A DNA stretch of 64,000 bases from Prorocentrum cordatum. Its lineage: Eukaryota; Sar; Dinophyceae; Prorocentrales; Prorocentraceae. Both the position numbers and the translations under genes were made by a program. The first letter of the stretch is position 1. Each line of letters opens with the position of its first letter. The DNA lies in the NCBI GenBank assembly GCA_963575745.1, contig CAUYUJ010000891.1, positions 557,639-621,638 on the forward strand. The letters are read 5' to 3'. Below, piece by piece: positions 44,990 to 55,593 of this stretch. The notes beneath the pieces were generated by a model that saw only the letters and a list, made by a program, of their open reading frames with translations, was not told the DNA's origin and made no database searches.

Positions 44990-45800
44990 TTCCGGGACGA
45001 TCTGAGGAGTCCGCGGCGCCCGAGACATCCTCCAGAGCCGCCGGATCTCAGAGATTCTCGATGATATTCGCCCGATGTCATCTTCGTCCTGAGGTCCTGG
45101 CTTCGTCTTGATCCGAAGCCCTCCTCCTGGCCCGGGGCGGGTGCGCCAGCGAGCCAGGATGACAGAGTGGTACATCCACGAGGCCCTCCCCACGGAGAAG
45201 GAGGAGGAGGAGGAGGGAGGAGGAGGAGGAGGGAGGGAGGAGGGAGGGAGGAGGAGGGAGGGAGGGAGGAGGGAGGAGGGAGGAGGGAGGAGGGAGGGAG
45301 GAGGGATGTAGGAGGGAGGGAGGGCGGCAGAGCCGAGGAGTTGCGTCCTGCGGCCGCGAGGCGCCCCGTGGCTCTGCTGCCTGGCCTGCGCCTGGCGGGG
45401 CGGAGGTCGGCGCAGGCCCCGGGCCCGCCGTGGCCAGGCAGGCCACTCTGGGCCCCCCTTCGTCCCTCCTGCTGCCTCGAGCCCCCTTTCTCCCCCCTCC
45501 TCCTCCCTCCCTCCCTCCTCCTCCTCCCTCCTCCCTCCCTCCCTCCTCCCTCCCTCCTCCCTCCCTCCTCCTCCCTCCCTCCTCCTCCTCCTCCCTCCTC
45601 CTCCTCCTCCTTCTCCGTGGGGACGGCCTCGGGGATGTACCACTCTGTCATCCCGGCTCGCTGGCGCACCCGCCCCGGGCCAGGAGGAGGGCTTCGGATC
45701 GAGACGAAGGCGGGACGAGGATAACATCGGGTGAATATCAATCGAGAATCTTTGAGATCTGGCGGCTCGGAAGGATGTCTCCGTCGCCGTGGACTTCTCA
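44990..45800. repeat. ~800-base inverted repeat
   Basis: The left arm (44990-45190) and right arm (45610-45800) are complementary over GGATGACAGAGTGGTACATC, CTCCTCCTGGCCCGGGGCGG and the GAGATTCTCGATGATATTCG region. Between them GGA repeats on the left face TCC repeats on the right, extending the pairing to about 45310 and 45490. A short frame starting MTEWYIHEALPTEKE lies in the left arm only and is not supported as a gene. Confidence 0.85.
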
Positions 45801-46025
45801 GAGCGTCTGCGTCGGGATCGGTCAAACTTCGGTTTCAGGCCGGCAGCCATGTCTGTCGGCGTGCCCTGCGCCGCCCTCCGTTGCAGGTGCTCCCTCCGGG
45901 CAAAGAGTCCGGGGGCTCCGGAGAGGCGTTGGCGTGTTGCTCCGCGGTGGCGCGCGGGCTGCACCTCCCGCCGCCGGCGAGGTCGGCCGTCGAGGCAGCC
46001 CCCAGGCCCGCGTGGGGGCTTGCCT

Positions 46026-46181
46026 CAAGTCGGGCATGTTTCTCCACAGGAGGACTGCTCGAGATAGTACAGAAATAGTCGAATGACAAAATTTGGTTCT
46101 CTTTGGAACATTTGTCAGCATGTTTTGCATCTGTTCTGCCTTTCTTCCGAAACCCGCATGTAGGAGGACATGCTCGACCTA
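46026..46181. repeat. Family C TIR element
   Basis: The ends are AGTCGGGCATGTTTCTCCAC and AGGAGGACATGCTCGACCTA. The AT-rich middle is like the 38.6 kb copy. Confidence 0.9.
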
Positions 46182-46499
46182 AGGCTTGACCCTCGGATCT
46201 CAGGAGCGAAAGGTGGACGCACACGTACACAAATCCACATTCGTCTCGAGAGTCCGCCTGGCGCGAGCGTTCGCATCACGCGGCCGGTCACTCGGATTCG
46301 GGGACCGTGTTCCGGCGCAAATTCGCGGGTTCCCTCGGATCCTGGCGTTGCAGTTGTTGTCCAGCGGGTGGGTTCGCCCGGCCTCGGGCCCCGGGGCCCC
46401 CACAGATCGACCCAGCTCGAAAGGTGCTGCATCCACCCCGCAGAGCTCCAGCACAGCACGGGCGGGGACGGCCGCTGGAGGGCGGCGCCCCCCCTCCCT

Positions 46500-46800
46500 C
46501 GTCCCCCCCCATCCCCCAGACGGCGAGGAGGGGGAGGAGGATATGGAGGGAGGAGGGAGGGAGGAGGAGGGTAACGTCTGAGGGGAGGGGAAGATGGAGG
46601 AGGAGGAGGAGGAGGAGGAGGAGGAGGAGGAGGAGGAGGAGGAGGAGAAATACAAATGAAGGAAGAGGAGGAAGAGGAGGAGAAGGAGGAATGATAATGG
46701 AGGAGGAGGAGGAGGAGGAGGAGGAGGAGGAGGAGACGAAAACGGAAGGAGGAGGAAAGAAGGAGGAGGAGGGGGAGGAGAAGGAGGAGAAGAAGGAGGG
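46500..46800. repeat. (GGA)n tracts
   Basis: Long GGA/GAG repeats, purest at 46590-46650 and 46695-46735. Confidence 0.95.
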
Positions 46801-47885
46801 ACGGCAGCGTCCCCGGTGACCCCGATGCATGCAGTCAGCCGGTTAGGAGGGTGTGGAGGAGGTCGACGAGGAGGAGGAAGGGGAGCACAGTGGCCTTGCC
46901 TTTGAGTTCTGGGATCTTGCTCTCCTTTGAACACAGTGGGCGGGCATGAGAAGGACGAAGATGCAATATCCTTCCCTGCTCCAAAGGGCTCCGACCCGCC
47001 TCGCACACCCAGCATGCCGCGGCCGGCAGTCCCCAATGGGTCCCCCGTGCTCTCCCTGGGTCATCCCGCCTCGCGCCTGCGACAGAGGAAGACTGCATGC
47101 CGCGGCCGCCAGGCCCCACGGGGCTCGTTGTTCCCTGGGGATCCCGCCTCGCGCTCTGGGGTGGGGATCGCTCGAAGCAAACTCGCTGCTAACGGTATCG
47201 CTTTGTTGCGAAACCTCTTTACAGGAATGTTGATGGTTTTACAAGTATGTGCTATGTCAGTTCAAGGTTAGTCCAGTGTTGCGTATGGCAGCCACCATCG
47301 CAGTGTAAGAAGCATTTGGAGCTTTCAAAAATGTCGCAGGCGAGCTGCTGATATATGCGGCGGGCGCGAGAAAATGCAGTGGGGAGCAGGGTTGGACGCG
47401 AGTTCCTAGGAGCGGCATGTGGAGTTCCTCCAAGACGTTTGCAAACACAAGCCGCCCCATTTGCTTCAACAAGTCAAGAACTACGTTTTTCGAGGTGCCC
47501 CGGCCCTCCCCGATCCTCGGCAGGTTGCCTCGAAGGACAGCTGGGCCTCGAAGGGCTTCGGAAAGACCTCGGGGCCCTCGGGGGGGGGGACCCCGAGGCC
47601 CCAGCGCCGCCGCCCCCCGCCGAGCTGGACTTCCCCGACCCCGTCCCTGGAGGGCCGGTTGGCCCTTCATCCCAGGCTGCGTCCTGATTGTCCCAGGAGC
47701 CGGCATCCAGCGGCCGTCTCCCCATGCATTCTCTGTTCCGTGTTCTTGAGCCAGAGGCTCCGACCCTTTCCCCATGCAGGCCCCGCTCGAGCAGCGCGAG
47801 TCTCTTCGTGGCCGCTCCTCGGGGCCCGGCGGGTGGGGGACTCGGGGCGCTCTGGTGGGCAGCGCCCCCCCCCCCCCGCGGGCAG

Positions 47886-47976
47886 GTCGTGGACACCCTG
47901 TCGCGCCTCGTCTCCGAGTGCTACACCGCCCTGGACGCCCTCCCCGAGGCCTCGCTGGAGCCCGTCGCGCGCGCAG
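47886..47976 (+). CDS. CARS1: CysRS exon: late helical region
   Basis: After the acceptor GGGCAG, codons read VVDTLSRLVSECYTALD, then ALPEASLEPVARA. Joined to NFNTGK it gives DNFNTGKVVDTLSRLVSECY, matching [22 protein letters not shown] of human-type CysRS. The donor is GC after GCGCAG (phase 1). An earlier end after CTGGAG (47960) would also allow a join to 63441. Confidence 0.8.
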
Positions 47977-48078
47977 GCCCCGGCCCCGCGCAGTGCGCGC
48001 GCGGGGGCTCGCGCCCCGCCGGCGCGCGGGCGCCGCGGCTCGCCCCGGGGGCGCCCAGGCTCGGCTCTTCCCTGACAG

Positions 48079-48281
48079 GTTGAGCTCGGGCCTGTCCCCC
48101 CTACAGGGGGATTTTCGACGAAACATGAAAAAAATACCCCCAAAATGCCCCAGAAAGGTCCAAGCATATTCAAAGAATGGTCCCCAGACTATTTTTGGAC
48201 TATGTTTGGATTATTTTTGGGTATTTCTGATTTTTCGTCGAAGATCCCCCTTGTAGGGGGACAGGCCCGACTTAATGACAG
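48079..48281. mobile_element. Introner-like element with GT..AG ends and TGACAGGT direct repeats
   Basis: The 8-base sequence TGACAGGT stands at 48073-48080 and at 48276-48283. Between them is a 203-base element starting GT and ending AG. Its ends are inverted for about 40 bases (GGGCCTGTCCCCCCTACAGG and CCTTGTAGGGGGACAGGCCC; TTCGACGAA and TTCGTCGAA). The terminal sequence is a variant of family C. Excision as a GT-AG intron would leave one TGACAGGT. It does not interrupt a recognised exon. Confidence 0.8.
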
Positions 48282-49106
48282 GTTTTTGTTGATCCCCTGG
48301 CGATGGCGGGCGTGGCCTGGTGGTGGAGGAGGAGGCGGCGGCCGGTCACGTCGCCATTCGAGCCGGCGCCGTTTGGGATCGCCTGGGGAGTTTGTTCACT
48401 CATGCCCAGAGACGGCGCCGGCGCGACTCGTGACGTGACCAGGGGGGGGAGGGGTTGGGAGACGGTGCCAGTCGCGGGCGTCATGGCGGAGATTCCGATC
48501 CAGATCCCCGGCGATCTATCTATTTGTCTCCAGTTTTTTAACAAACAAAAATCAGGAGGGGAAAAACACAGACACAATTAATCGTCGATTCCCTAGAAAA
48601 TATGGGAAACTATGGGGAATCCTGTTATTTGTGTTTATTTATGTGTGTGTCCCAGGGCCCTTTCAAATCTTTTTCTGCAGAGGTCAGTAGTAATCGGGCC
48701 CCTGAACTGGCAGAAACATAATCGGGGCGAAACATTGGCCCTGGCGGAACAGGTGTCGGGAGGTCTGAGGCCAGGGGCTCAAAGAGACACATCCCTCCCG
48801 CTGCACAGAACGATCCCGACGGGGTGCTTCTGCTGCCCGTTATCGGCCTCTGGGGGCCCTCGCCAGGACCCGCGTCCGTCGAGGAACTGACTCGGGATCC
48901 AGAGCCGGTCCCGGGGAGTAGGCCGAGACCTCCACAGGATCACGTTGTGACACACATCGCTAACCTGTGTTAGCCGCTGGTCCCTCACGATCGCGTCGCG
49001 AGCCAGGGCCGACCACGAAGATGCTCCCAAACAGCTGGTCAGCAGACGATGGTCACGCGCAAAGACTTTGGTCCCAAACAGTTGGTCAGCAGACGACGGT
49101 CACGCG

Positions 49107-49228
49107 CCTTCTAAGAAGCAAGAGTGCCTCTAAGAAGCCTTCCCGTCTTTCCCTACCCCACGTTGCGGCAAAGTGGGGTAGGGAGAGAAGGGAGGGTTTC
49201 TCAGAGGCACCCTTGCTTCTTAGAAGGC
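49107..49228. repeat. Palindrome of CTTCTAAGAAG repeats
   Basis: GCCTTCTAAGAAGCAAGAG and its inverse near 49228 pair, with the centre CCTACCCCACG..TGGGGTAGGG. It is related to 58960-59060. Confidence 0.85.
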
Positions 49229-49984
49229 GCGGGCCTTCTCTGTAGATGAAGGGTCGGCACCTTCTAAGAAGCAGCCTGCTCGTGAGAAGCCTCCCCCCTC
49301 CCCCTACCCCTTCGTGCGCGACGCCAAAGACGGCGGAGAAGGGGGGAAGGTCGGCTCCAAGTGGCTTCCGAACCCAGGTCTGCCAAATGGGATCACAGGG
49401 CATTGGCTGACCCTGTCACCTGCGCCCCGAGCCTTCTCCTCAGGTGCGGGCAATATTTATATCCATCTGCAGTGCGTCTCTGAAGTTCTTGGAAGGGGCG
49501 CCTCGTGTTGGTTCCTGAGGAAGGGAGCCTGAAACTCCAAGCCGCAGTTGGTATGGACAGCAGTCTTGCCCGCATCTGAGGGAGGGGGAGGAGGGCACGT
49601 CGGCCTTTGGGGGCCTCGGAAGCTTCCGGAGACGGCGTCATCCACCGCCTTCGCTTCCGCGTCTTTCCTCCGTGCCCCTCCCAGCAGCTCTCGCAGGCGT
49701 GCGGGCCCTCTGCGAGAGGCGAGCGGTCCCGCGCTGGCGCCCCCATGCGCCGGCCCACTTCTGCACCGACCTCGGCCAGCCCGAGCTTGCACCCAGGCTC
49801 GCTGTAGCTGTTCGTTGAGGTCCAGGCGTGGCAGTTGTTTCACGCCGCGCGTTTTCCGGTGTCGGGCCCGGGGACATCCTGGGACCATCACGGATCGATC
49901 CGGCTCGAAGGATGGGACCGACAGATGAGTTCGGGGGCTCTGGTTTTTGATTCATCAGAAAGAGCGTGTTCTACCGCTGCTGGC

Positions 49985-51040
49985 GGAAAACCGGGGGGGG
50001 TCACTACCGGTTCGAACCCCCCCCTCCGGAAAACCGAGGGGGGGGTCACTACCTGTTCGAACCCCTACCCCCCCCCCCCCAGTTCATCATGAAAAGGGGG
50101 GGGGGTCACTACCGGTTCGAACCCCCCCCCCCCCGTCGATTTCGAAAACCTTGGGGGGGTCACTACCGGTTCGAAGCCCCACCCCCCCCCTCGAAAACCG
50201 AGGGGGGGTGCGGACAGTGGTGCAATGGGGACGGTGGTTGCGGGGACAGTGGTGAGGGGACAGCGGGACAGTGGTGGGGACAGTGGGACAGTGGTGGGGA
50301 CGGTAGTGGTGGGGACAATGGTGAGGACAATGGTGGGAACAGTGGGGACAATGGGACAGTGGTGGGGACGGAAGTGGTGGGGACAGTGGTGTGGGGACAG
50401 TGGGAATGTGGTGGAAACAGTAGGACAGTGGAGGGTACAGTGGTGGTGGGGACAGTGGTGAAGGCGGTGGCGAGGACGGCGGTGGGACAATGGGACAGAG
50501 GTGCAGTGGGGACAGTGGCGGGGACAGTGGGGACACTGGTGGGAACAGCGGGACAGCTCAGTGGGACAGCGGAGGAGTCAGTGGGGACAGTGGGGATAGT
50601 CGGGCAGTGGTTGGGGCCGTGGAGAAAGTTGGGAGAGTGGAGCCGTGGTGGGAACAGTGGTGGGGACAGTGGGGACAGTGCGACAGTGGTGGTGGCACTG
50701 GTGGGGACAGTAGGGGCGGTGGTGGAACCAGTGGGGACAGTGGTGGTGAGGACAGTGGTGCTGGGAACAACAGTGGGGGATGTGGTGAGGACGGTGGTAG
50801 GGACCGGGAGTCGTTTGCTGGCGGTGAGAGGGGGGGTGGGGAGGGGTTCGAACCGGTAGTGACCCCACCCTCCGGTTTTCGAGGGGGGGGGGGGGGGGGG
50901 TTCGAACCGGTAGTGACCCCCCCCGGTTTTCGAGGGGGAGGGGGGGGGGGTGGGGAGGGGAGGGGGGGGGGTTGCCGGGGGAGGGGGGGGGGGGGGTCCA
51001 GCAGGGGGAGTGGATTTTCGGAGAGGGGGGGGGGGACCCC
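49985..51040. repeat. Inverted C/G-rich repeat block around a GGGGACAGTG minisatellite
   Basis: On the left, four copies of GGGGGGTCACTACCGGTTCG with TTCGAAAACC (49985-50210). On the right, inverted copies (GGTTCGAACCGGTAGTGACC, 50840-50935) and G-runs to 51040. Between, 50210-50830 is a 9-12 base minisatellite of GGGGACAGTGGGACAGTGGT. Confidence 0.9.
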
Positions 51041-51480
51041 CGTGTTCCGGAGGAAAGGGCGGCAATTTTCCACAGTAGAGCGGCGGTGGATCACGCTCTC
51101 TCGTTTATCACCATGTCGTATATTTTCCTGGGCCACATGAGGGCAGGAGGAGGGCGTATGCACCGTTCCTGGGCCAAGGATTGGCCAGGCCAGTCTCGGT
51201 ATGAGTGTATAGTTGGCGCTCCCCCTAGAAACCCGACGTCATGATTTTTTCATAACGTCAACTCCCAGAGGTCTGGACTCATTCCCCGGGATCATCCTGA
51301 GTCGTGTGTTGACGGCCCCGAGGCCTGGCAAGGGCCCCCAGAGGACGAACACAGCGAAACATCTGCCGTCGCTATTCTTCCCGACTCGAGGGGGTCTGGC
51401 TCCTGCCAGTTGGGTCAGGGCCGCTGCTCGGCGCCGGGGCCTGGGAGCGCTGGCAGCGGGGCGGCCAGCTTCTCCCCGCC

Positions 51481-51626
51481 ATGTGGCAGGGCTGGCGGGC
51501 CCTTCTCGCCTGCGCGTGCGCCTGCGCTTCCGCCGCTGGCTTGCCCGGTGTCGCCCCGGCGCCCCGCTGCAGCGCCGCCACGGACGGCTCCCTGACAGTC
51601 AGCTGGGCCGACAGCGCGGAGTTCGG
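51481..51626 (+). CDS. Secreted FN3 protein, exon 1 (start, signal peptide)
   Basis: The ATG at 51481 lies in CCCGCCATG. Codons read MWQGWRALLACACACASAAG, a short hydrophobic signal peptide with likely cleavage after the Ala/Gly-rich end. The first FN3 strands follow (VAPAPRCSAATDGSLTVSW). It ends in GAG-TTC-GG at a GC donor. GGCTCT is repeated at this donor and at the exon 2 acceptor. The family C element at 51649 starts after the donor. Confidence 0.85.
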
Positions 51627-51648
51627 GCTCTTGCAGGGCACCAGCTTT

Positions 51649-51805
51649 CAGTCGGACATGTCCCTCTGCAGGGAGGATCTTCAAAAATAGTTCAAAAGAT
51701 AGTCAGGGGACGACTGTTCGAAGATTATCGACTAATTTTGGGAATGTGTTGACTATGTTATTTGTCCTTCAAAACCCGCCTGTAGGAGGACATGCCCGAC
51801 CTAAC
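51649..51805. repeat. Family C TIR element
   Basis: The ends are CAGTCGGACATGTCCCTCTG and GAGGACATGCCCGACCTAAC. The AT-rich middle has ATAGTTCAAAAGATAGTC. Confidence 0.9.
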
Positions 51806-52204
51806 ACCAACTGCACTCAGAGGAGGAAAAGGTACCCATATTGCTAAATTTCCGTCGTCTTCCCCTTTCTTGGTCTCCAATTTGGAGGGTGAAAGAGGGG
51901 GTCTGCAACAGGGGGTCTTCAATGGAGGCTGACTGGCCAATGTATGCTCAATGTATCGCTCATGTATGTGATCGGGAACGATTGGCATCCAATGTTGGCG
52001 GTCATGGAGGGCCAGTCGTTCGTGCCAGCGCGTTGCCCGCGCGGGCACACGCGCCGTCCATCCATTATCGTTCATGTGTGCGGGCGTGTTCTTGCATATT
52101 GCGCGTGGGGCTGCGAAGTGGAGTGCAAGTGTGTCTTGACTGTGCGATTGATGATCGCGTATTTTCCCAAACGAGGAGTTATCGACCCCCAACACAGATT
52201 TGGA

Positions 52205-52445
52205 ATGGGTCCCGCGATTTTCCCAAAATGTGAATTCACATTTTCCTTTTCCCAAAAAGTGAATTCACATATTCCTTTCCCCAGAATGTGAATTCACAGC
52301 CTGGCCCCTTCATGAAGATTCCTACACCAAATTCCAGATGCGAGTTCACATGTTCCTTCTTCGCAAAATGTGAATTCACATTTTCCTTGTTCCCAAAATC
52401 TGAATTCACAGATCGCTTTTCCCCACAATGTGAACTCACGTGTTG
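52205..52445. repeat. TGTGAATTCACA tandem repeat
   Basis: Six to seven units of about 32 bases contain CCCAAAATGTGAATTCACAT with a TTCC spacer. GTGAATTCAC is itself palindromic. Confidence 0.95.
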
Positions 52446-53672
52446 CCCTGGCCTTCAAGATCCTCAAAATTGAGGCCCAGTGTTCCGCATGGCAGATTGG
52501 CTGGGCAGATTTTGACACTCACCTCACCGCTTTTGTTTATTTCAACATTTTCTTTTTGCGCACTCAGCGCACGTTGCATTCGTCGCCTTTCCCGAGCCCC
52601 CCGCCCCTTTGCTTCGTTCCCCTTAAAGTCTCGCGCATGGGTGCAGGCGGGGAGCTTCACTTGACACCCCCGCCGAACACAGCAATCGAGGATGTATCGC
52701 CTATTCATGGCCCATAAAGACACCATTGCCAGGACCCTGCGCCCGACCCCCATTTTCACCCTCCAACCTATAGGGGGCCCTCGTTGCCACCGCTGGACTT
52801 GCCTTGATTTTCTTGGCCGAAGTCACCCCGGGAGAGGTCCAGGGAGCAGCGGTATCCGTACTTCTTGGTTTCCCCACTCGAAGGGCACTGACTGTACACT
52901 CGGGAAGACGTAAGACCCAAGTACGCCGGAGCTCGGGTTTGCCGACGCTTTTTGACGAGCGCGTCCTGGATTTTGACGGTCAAGTTTTCGTGGGATGTTT
53001 GCAGCGGGAGCTCGTGCCAAATTTTAGAGTGGGTCTCGTCATTTTTTCGTGAGTGCCCCGTCAGGCCAACCCGAGAACCCGAGTCCTACGTCCCTCCAGT
53101 GCACACCCAGACATGAGACGTTTTGATTTTTTCAGCACGGGGTCCCTGGAAGTCCCGACCCTTTCCCCAGGACGGGTTTCTCATCCTGAGTTGTTTTTTG
53201 CACTCCCGAGGCCCGGCGAGGGCCCCCCGAGGCCGAAAATGGCCGAAAACCTCACGTCCGGATTTTTTTACGACGCGAGCATGTCTGGGCCTGTGAACCG
53301 ACCCTGGTCAGGGCGATCCTGGGCCCACGCGGGATCCTTGTGCCCGCCTTCCTGCCCCAGGCCGGAAGGGCAGGGGTGCAACTAAATTGTGTTGTAGCGA
53401 TTTCGTAGGCCGTTCTCGTTCCGATGTCGTTTTGCGATATAAAGGCGGATCGTAGACCAAACGAGGGGAAACGAAAACAACACGAAAAACACCGTTTAGG
53501 CTGAGCCTTGCGGGAGGAGGGCGCGCATCCACCCCTCCTGGGCCCGGGCGGAGCCTGGCCAGGGTCGGCGCGTAGAGGGAGCCTCGGCGGCGAGCGAGGG
53601 GGGGTAAGCGAGAGAGAGGGGGGCGGGCCTCCTCCGGGAGGCGCGGAAAGACCACGCGCCGTTTAGCTCGAG

Positions 53673-54229
53673 CGAGGCGGCGAGCGAAGGGGGGGGAAGG
53701 AGGTTTCGGGCTCGAGGCTCGAGGCAGGGCTCGAGCTGCATAATGATTGCCGTTTTCGTTTTGTGTTCGCTTTCCTTCGCTCTCTCTTCGTCCTGCGAAG
53801 CGGAATCAAAACGAAGACGGCCAACGAAATCGCCAAAATACCGTTCAGCTCGAGCCCTGGTTCGAGGTTCTCGGACGTCTTCGTCGTTTCTCAAAGGTGT
53901 TCTCCAGCCTCGGGATGCGTTCCAGCGGCTGCGCCTCGCCCGGGGCGTTCCGGGGGTGCCTGGATCGTCCCGAACGGCCGCCGGAGACCAAAGTTATGAC
54001 TCGAAAGCTGAGGTCGTCGGTGCGCCCGGGGGGGGAAGCGCGAAGTGGCGGGCCCACTCAGAAGGCTTGGAAGTCCCCCGGCCTTCTGAGAAGTTTTCGT
54101 CGAAGCCTTCCCGGAAGGCACGAAGAACGACTTCTCAGGAGGCGCGAGGGCCTCTGAGAAGTCCCGCCGCCTTCTGAGAAGGCCTGGGCCGTTCTCATTT
54201 CCCACCCCCTCGCTCGCTCGCCGCCGCGA
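53673..54229 (+). mobile_element. Family B/T TIR element, long form
   Basis: The ends are GAGGCGGCGAGCGAAGGGGG and the inverted CCCCTCGCTCGCTCGCCGCC. The inside holds TTCGTTTTGTGTTCGCTTTC, CGATCC-like and GGGATGCGTTCCAGCGGCTG text, then CCTTCTCAGAAGG palindromes. The same text occurs at 57745-58172 and inverted at 58190-58688. An older TIR start lies at 53587. No transposase frame was seen, so it is non-autonomous. Confidence 0.85.
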
Positions 54230-54245
54230 GCTGGCGCCCGCCCAG

Positions 54246-54309
54246 GCTCTACTACGTGCAGCTGGGCCGCGGCGGGGGCCGCGGCGCCGACAAGCCCTTT
54301 GCCCTCGAG
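54246..54309 (+). CDS. Secreted FN3 protein, exon 2
   Basis: The first base completes Gly from exon 1. Codons read LYYVQLGRGGGRGADKP, then FALE, the YxVxL strand of an FN3 domain. The acceptor is GCCCAG and the donor GC after GAG, phase 0. Confidence 0.82.
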
Positions 54310-54503
54310 GCCCGACGGAAGGAAGGGGGCGTGAGCAACAGCTTCCGAGGTTCTCGCGGACTTCTCGGATCGGCGCTGGCACTCTCCGGCGGCGCCTCCG
54401 CGCGCCAGGGAGGGGGGGGGGGGGCCCAGCGCCGGGCCGAGGAGTCGGCGAAAAACCTCCAGAGCCTGGCGCGCAGTCGCGCCGCCTCTTCTTCCTCGGC
54501 TAG
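54310..54503 (+). other. Intron 2 (GC..AG, 194 bases) carrying a family V hairpin
   Basis: A family V element (GACTTCTCGGATCGGCGCTG and the inverted CAGCGCCGGGCCGAGGAGTC) fills about 54345-54460. The acceptor is CTCGGCTAG. Confidence 0.7.
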
Positions 54504-54560
54504 ACGGCGCGCACCAGCCCCGTGGTGTTCTCCGGGCTGGCGCCCGCCACCAGCTACCAG
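54504..54560 (+). CDS. Secreted FN3 protein, exon 3
   Basis: 19 codons read TARTSPVVFSGLAPATSYQ, the classic FN3 GLxPxTxY strand. The donor is GT (CAG|GTGAGC), one of only three GT donors seen. Phase is 0 at both ends. Confidence 0.9.
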
Positions 54561-55054
54561 GTGAGCGGCGCGGAACCACGGGGTCGTCTGCACCGACGCT
54601 CGCGCGCAAGCTGCCCGCGTGCAGCCAAGAGACGCCGAAGCAGGGGCCACTCTGGGCTCAGCAGGGGCCCTGTTTTTCGGGCCGCCCAGGCCGGGGAACA
54701 GGTTCGTGGCCGAAGCTTGCCGCGGTCAGGAAAGCCGCCCCTCCGTTCCTTCCTCTGCGTTCCTGGTGTTCGCACGCCGACCGCGTGCCGCGCCGGTGGC
54801 CCGCGGAAGCCGCGGCGTGAGGATGCCAAGCCGTCTCGCGCAAGACCCGTTCCCAGACAGGCGGCGTCCTGATTTTTTCAAGGCGGGGTCCCTGGAGGTC
54901 CCGACTCTTGCCCCAGGACCCGTTCTTCGTCCCGAGTCGTTCTCTGACGGCCCCGCGGCCCGGCGAGGGCCCCGCGGGGCCGAAGTTAGCCAAAAACCGC
55001 AGTTGCTGCAGTATTTGCGACGCACTTACGTCTGGGCTCCTGCTCGTCGCTCAG
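54561..55054 (+). other. Intron 3 (GT..AG, 494 bases)
   Basis: It carries family U (about 54865-54990: TGATTTTTTCAAGGCGGGGT, GTCCCGACTCTTGCCCCAGG, CGGCCCGGCGAGGGCCCC). Otherwise GC-rich. The acceptor is CGCTCAG. Confidence 0.7.
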
Positions 55055-55181
55055 GTGGCTCTGCGGGCGCTGCCCGTCAGGGCTCCGTCCGGGTCGTGGG
55101 GCCCCGCCTGGCTGCGCTCCGCGGCCGCGGTGCAGTGCAACACCACCGCCAGGAGCGCCGCGCGCCCGCGGGCGCCCGAGG
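55055..55181 (+). CDS. Secreted FN3 protein, exon 4
   Basis: Codons read VALRALPVRAPSGSWGP, then AWLRSAAAVQCNTTARS, completing the FN3 fold and including the sequon NTT. It ends in phase 1 after GAG-G, with GGCG repeated at donor and acceptor. The tail after NTT is low-complexity, so a shorter exon is possible. Confidence 0.75.
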
Positions 55182-55593
55182 GCGCCGGTGGCGATGGGCA
55201 AAGTTTCCATCACCAACGCCAGATGTAGGACGGGGGAGAAGGGAGGATGAGGAGGTCCTCCTCCTCCTCCTCCTCCTCCTCCTCTTCCTCCTCCTCCTCC
55301 TCCTCCTCCTCCTCCTCCTCCTCCTCCTCCTCCAGGGCTAATCAAAAACGGAAGGCCGAGACGGTGGGGAAAGGTATCATCCCCAAGACGGGGGCACCGT
55401 TGCCCCCAGTGGCCTGAATTCGTTCAGCTTCATTCCTGAGGCCTCGCCTCCCCCGTCCGCCATAAGTGGCTAGGAGTTTCGTGTGTTCCAGGGTGTTCCG
55501 GTTTTTCGGAGAACCTTTGCAGGCAGCTTGCCTCCTCCTCCTCCTCCTGCCTCTCCTGCCTATGGTAGTCGTGGTGGAACATGGGCCCATCAG
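55182..55593 (+). other. Intron 4 (GC..AG, 412 bases)
   Basis: It contains a TCC tract (55258-55335) and GC-rich sequence. The acceptor is CCCATCAG. The ATG 13 bases before the acceptor is intronic. Confidence 0.7.

Larger units (their letters stand above)
43049..47885 (+). other. CysRS intron (GC..AG, 4.8 kb)
   Basis: It contains a GGA tract (43083-43145), family V hairpins (43475-44075), family AA (about 44270-44420 and 46255-46435), a family B element (44683-44883), a large inverted repeat (44990-45800), family C (46026-46181), GGA tracts (46500-46800), two copies of a roughly 95-base repeat (46980-47160) and a little-repeated stretch (47170-47880) where I could not support a gene. Confidence 0.55.
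47977..51480 (+). other. 5' part of the last visible CysRS intron
   Basis: It contains an introner-like element (48079-48281), GC-rich sequence (48300-48500), family X (48545-48660), a palindrome of family-B-like repeats (49107-49228), a family E fragment (about 49440-49480), family AA (49840-49930), the block of inverted C/G-rich repeats around a minisatellite (49985-51040) and family U (51230-51330). The nested secreted-protein gene starts at 51481. Confidence 0.6.
51627..54245 (+). other. Intron 1 of secreted FN3 gene (GC..AG, 2.6 kb)
   Basis: It contains family C (51649-51805), a partial family F (51806-51880), a tandem repeat with AATGTGAATTCACATTTTCC (52205-52445), a family F remnant (52765-52885), family U (about 53110-53270) and a family B/T element (53673-54229) that stops 16 bases before exon 2. 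No further exon was recognised. Confidence 0.65.

Noticed and set aside
45160-45230. Short frame starting MTEWYIHEALPTEKE
   Set aside because: Sits in one arm of a large inverted repeat and runs into a GGA tract.
47257-47490. Reverse-strand frame with protein-like text (LDLLKQMGRLVFANVLEELH)
   Set aside because: No recognisable family, no neighbouring exons on that strand, and it runs into clearly non-coding GC-rich sequence.
48079-48281. Use of the introner-like element as a CysRS intron with the 47886 exon extended to 48078
   Set aside because: The extension is low-complexity, and the frame after the element reaches a TGA within a few codons.
52804-53052. Forward frame including LPTLFDERVLDFDGQVFVG
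   Set aside because: Its first part is a family F remnant and the rest has no recognised relative. It cannot be joined in phase between FN3 exons 1 and 2.
55581-55593. ATG at 55581 as a gene start for the large cysteine-rich exon
   Set aside because: It lies just upstream of the acceptor CCCATCAG, and the exon joins in phase to the FN3 exon before it.
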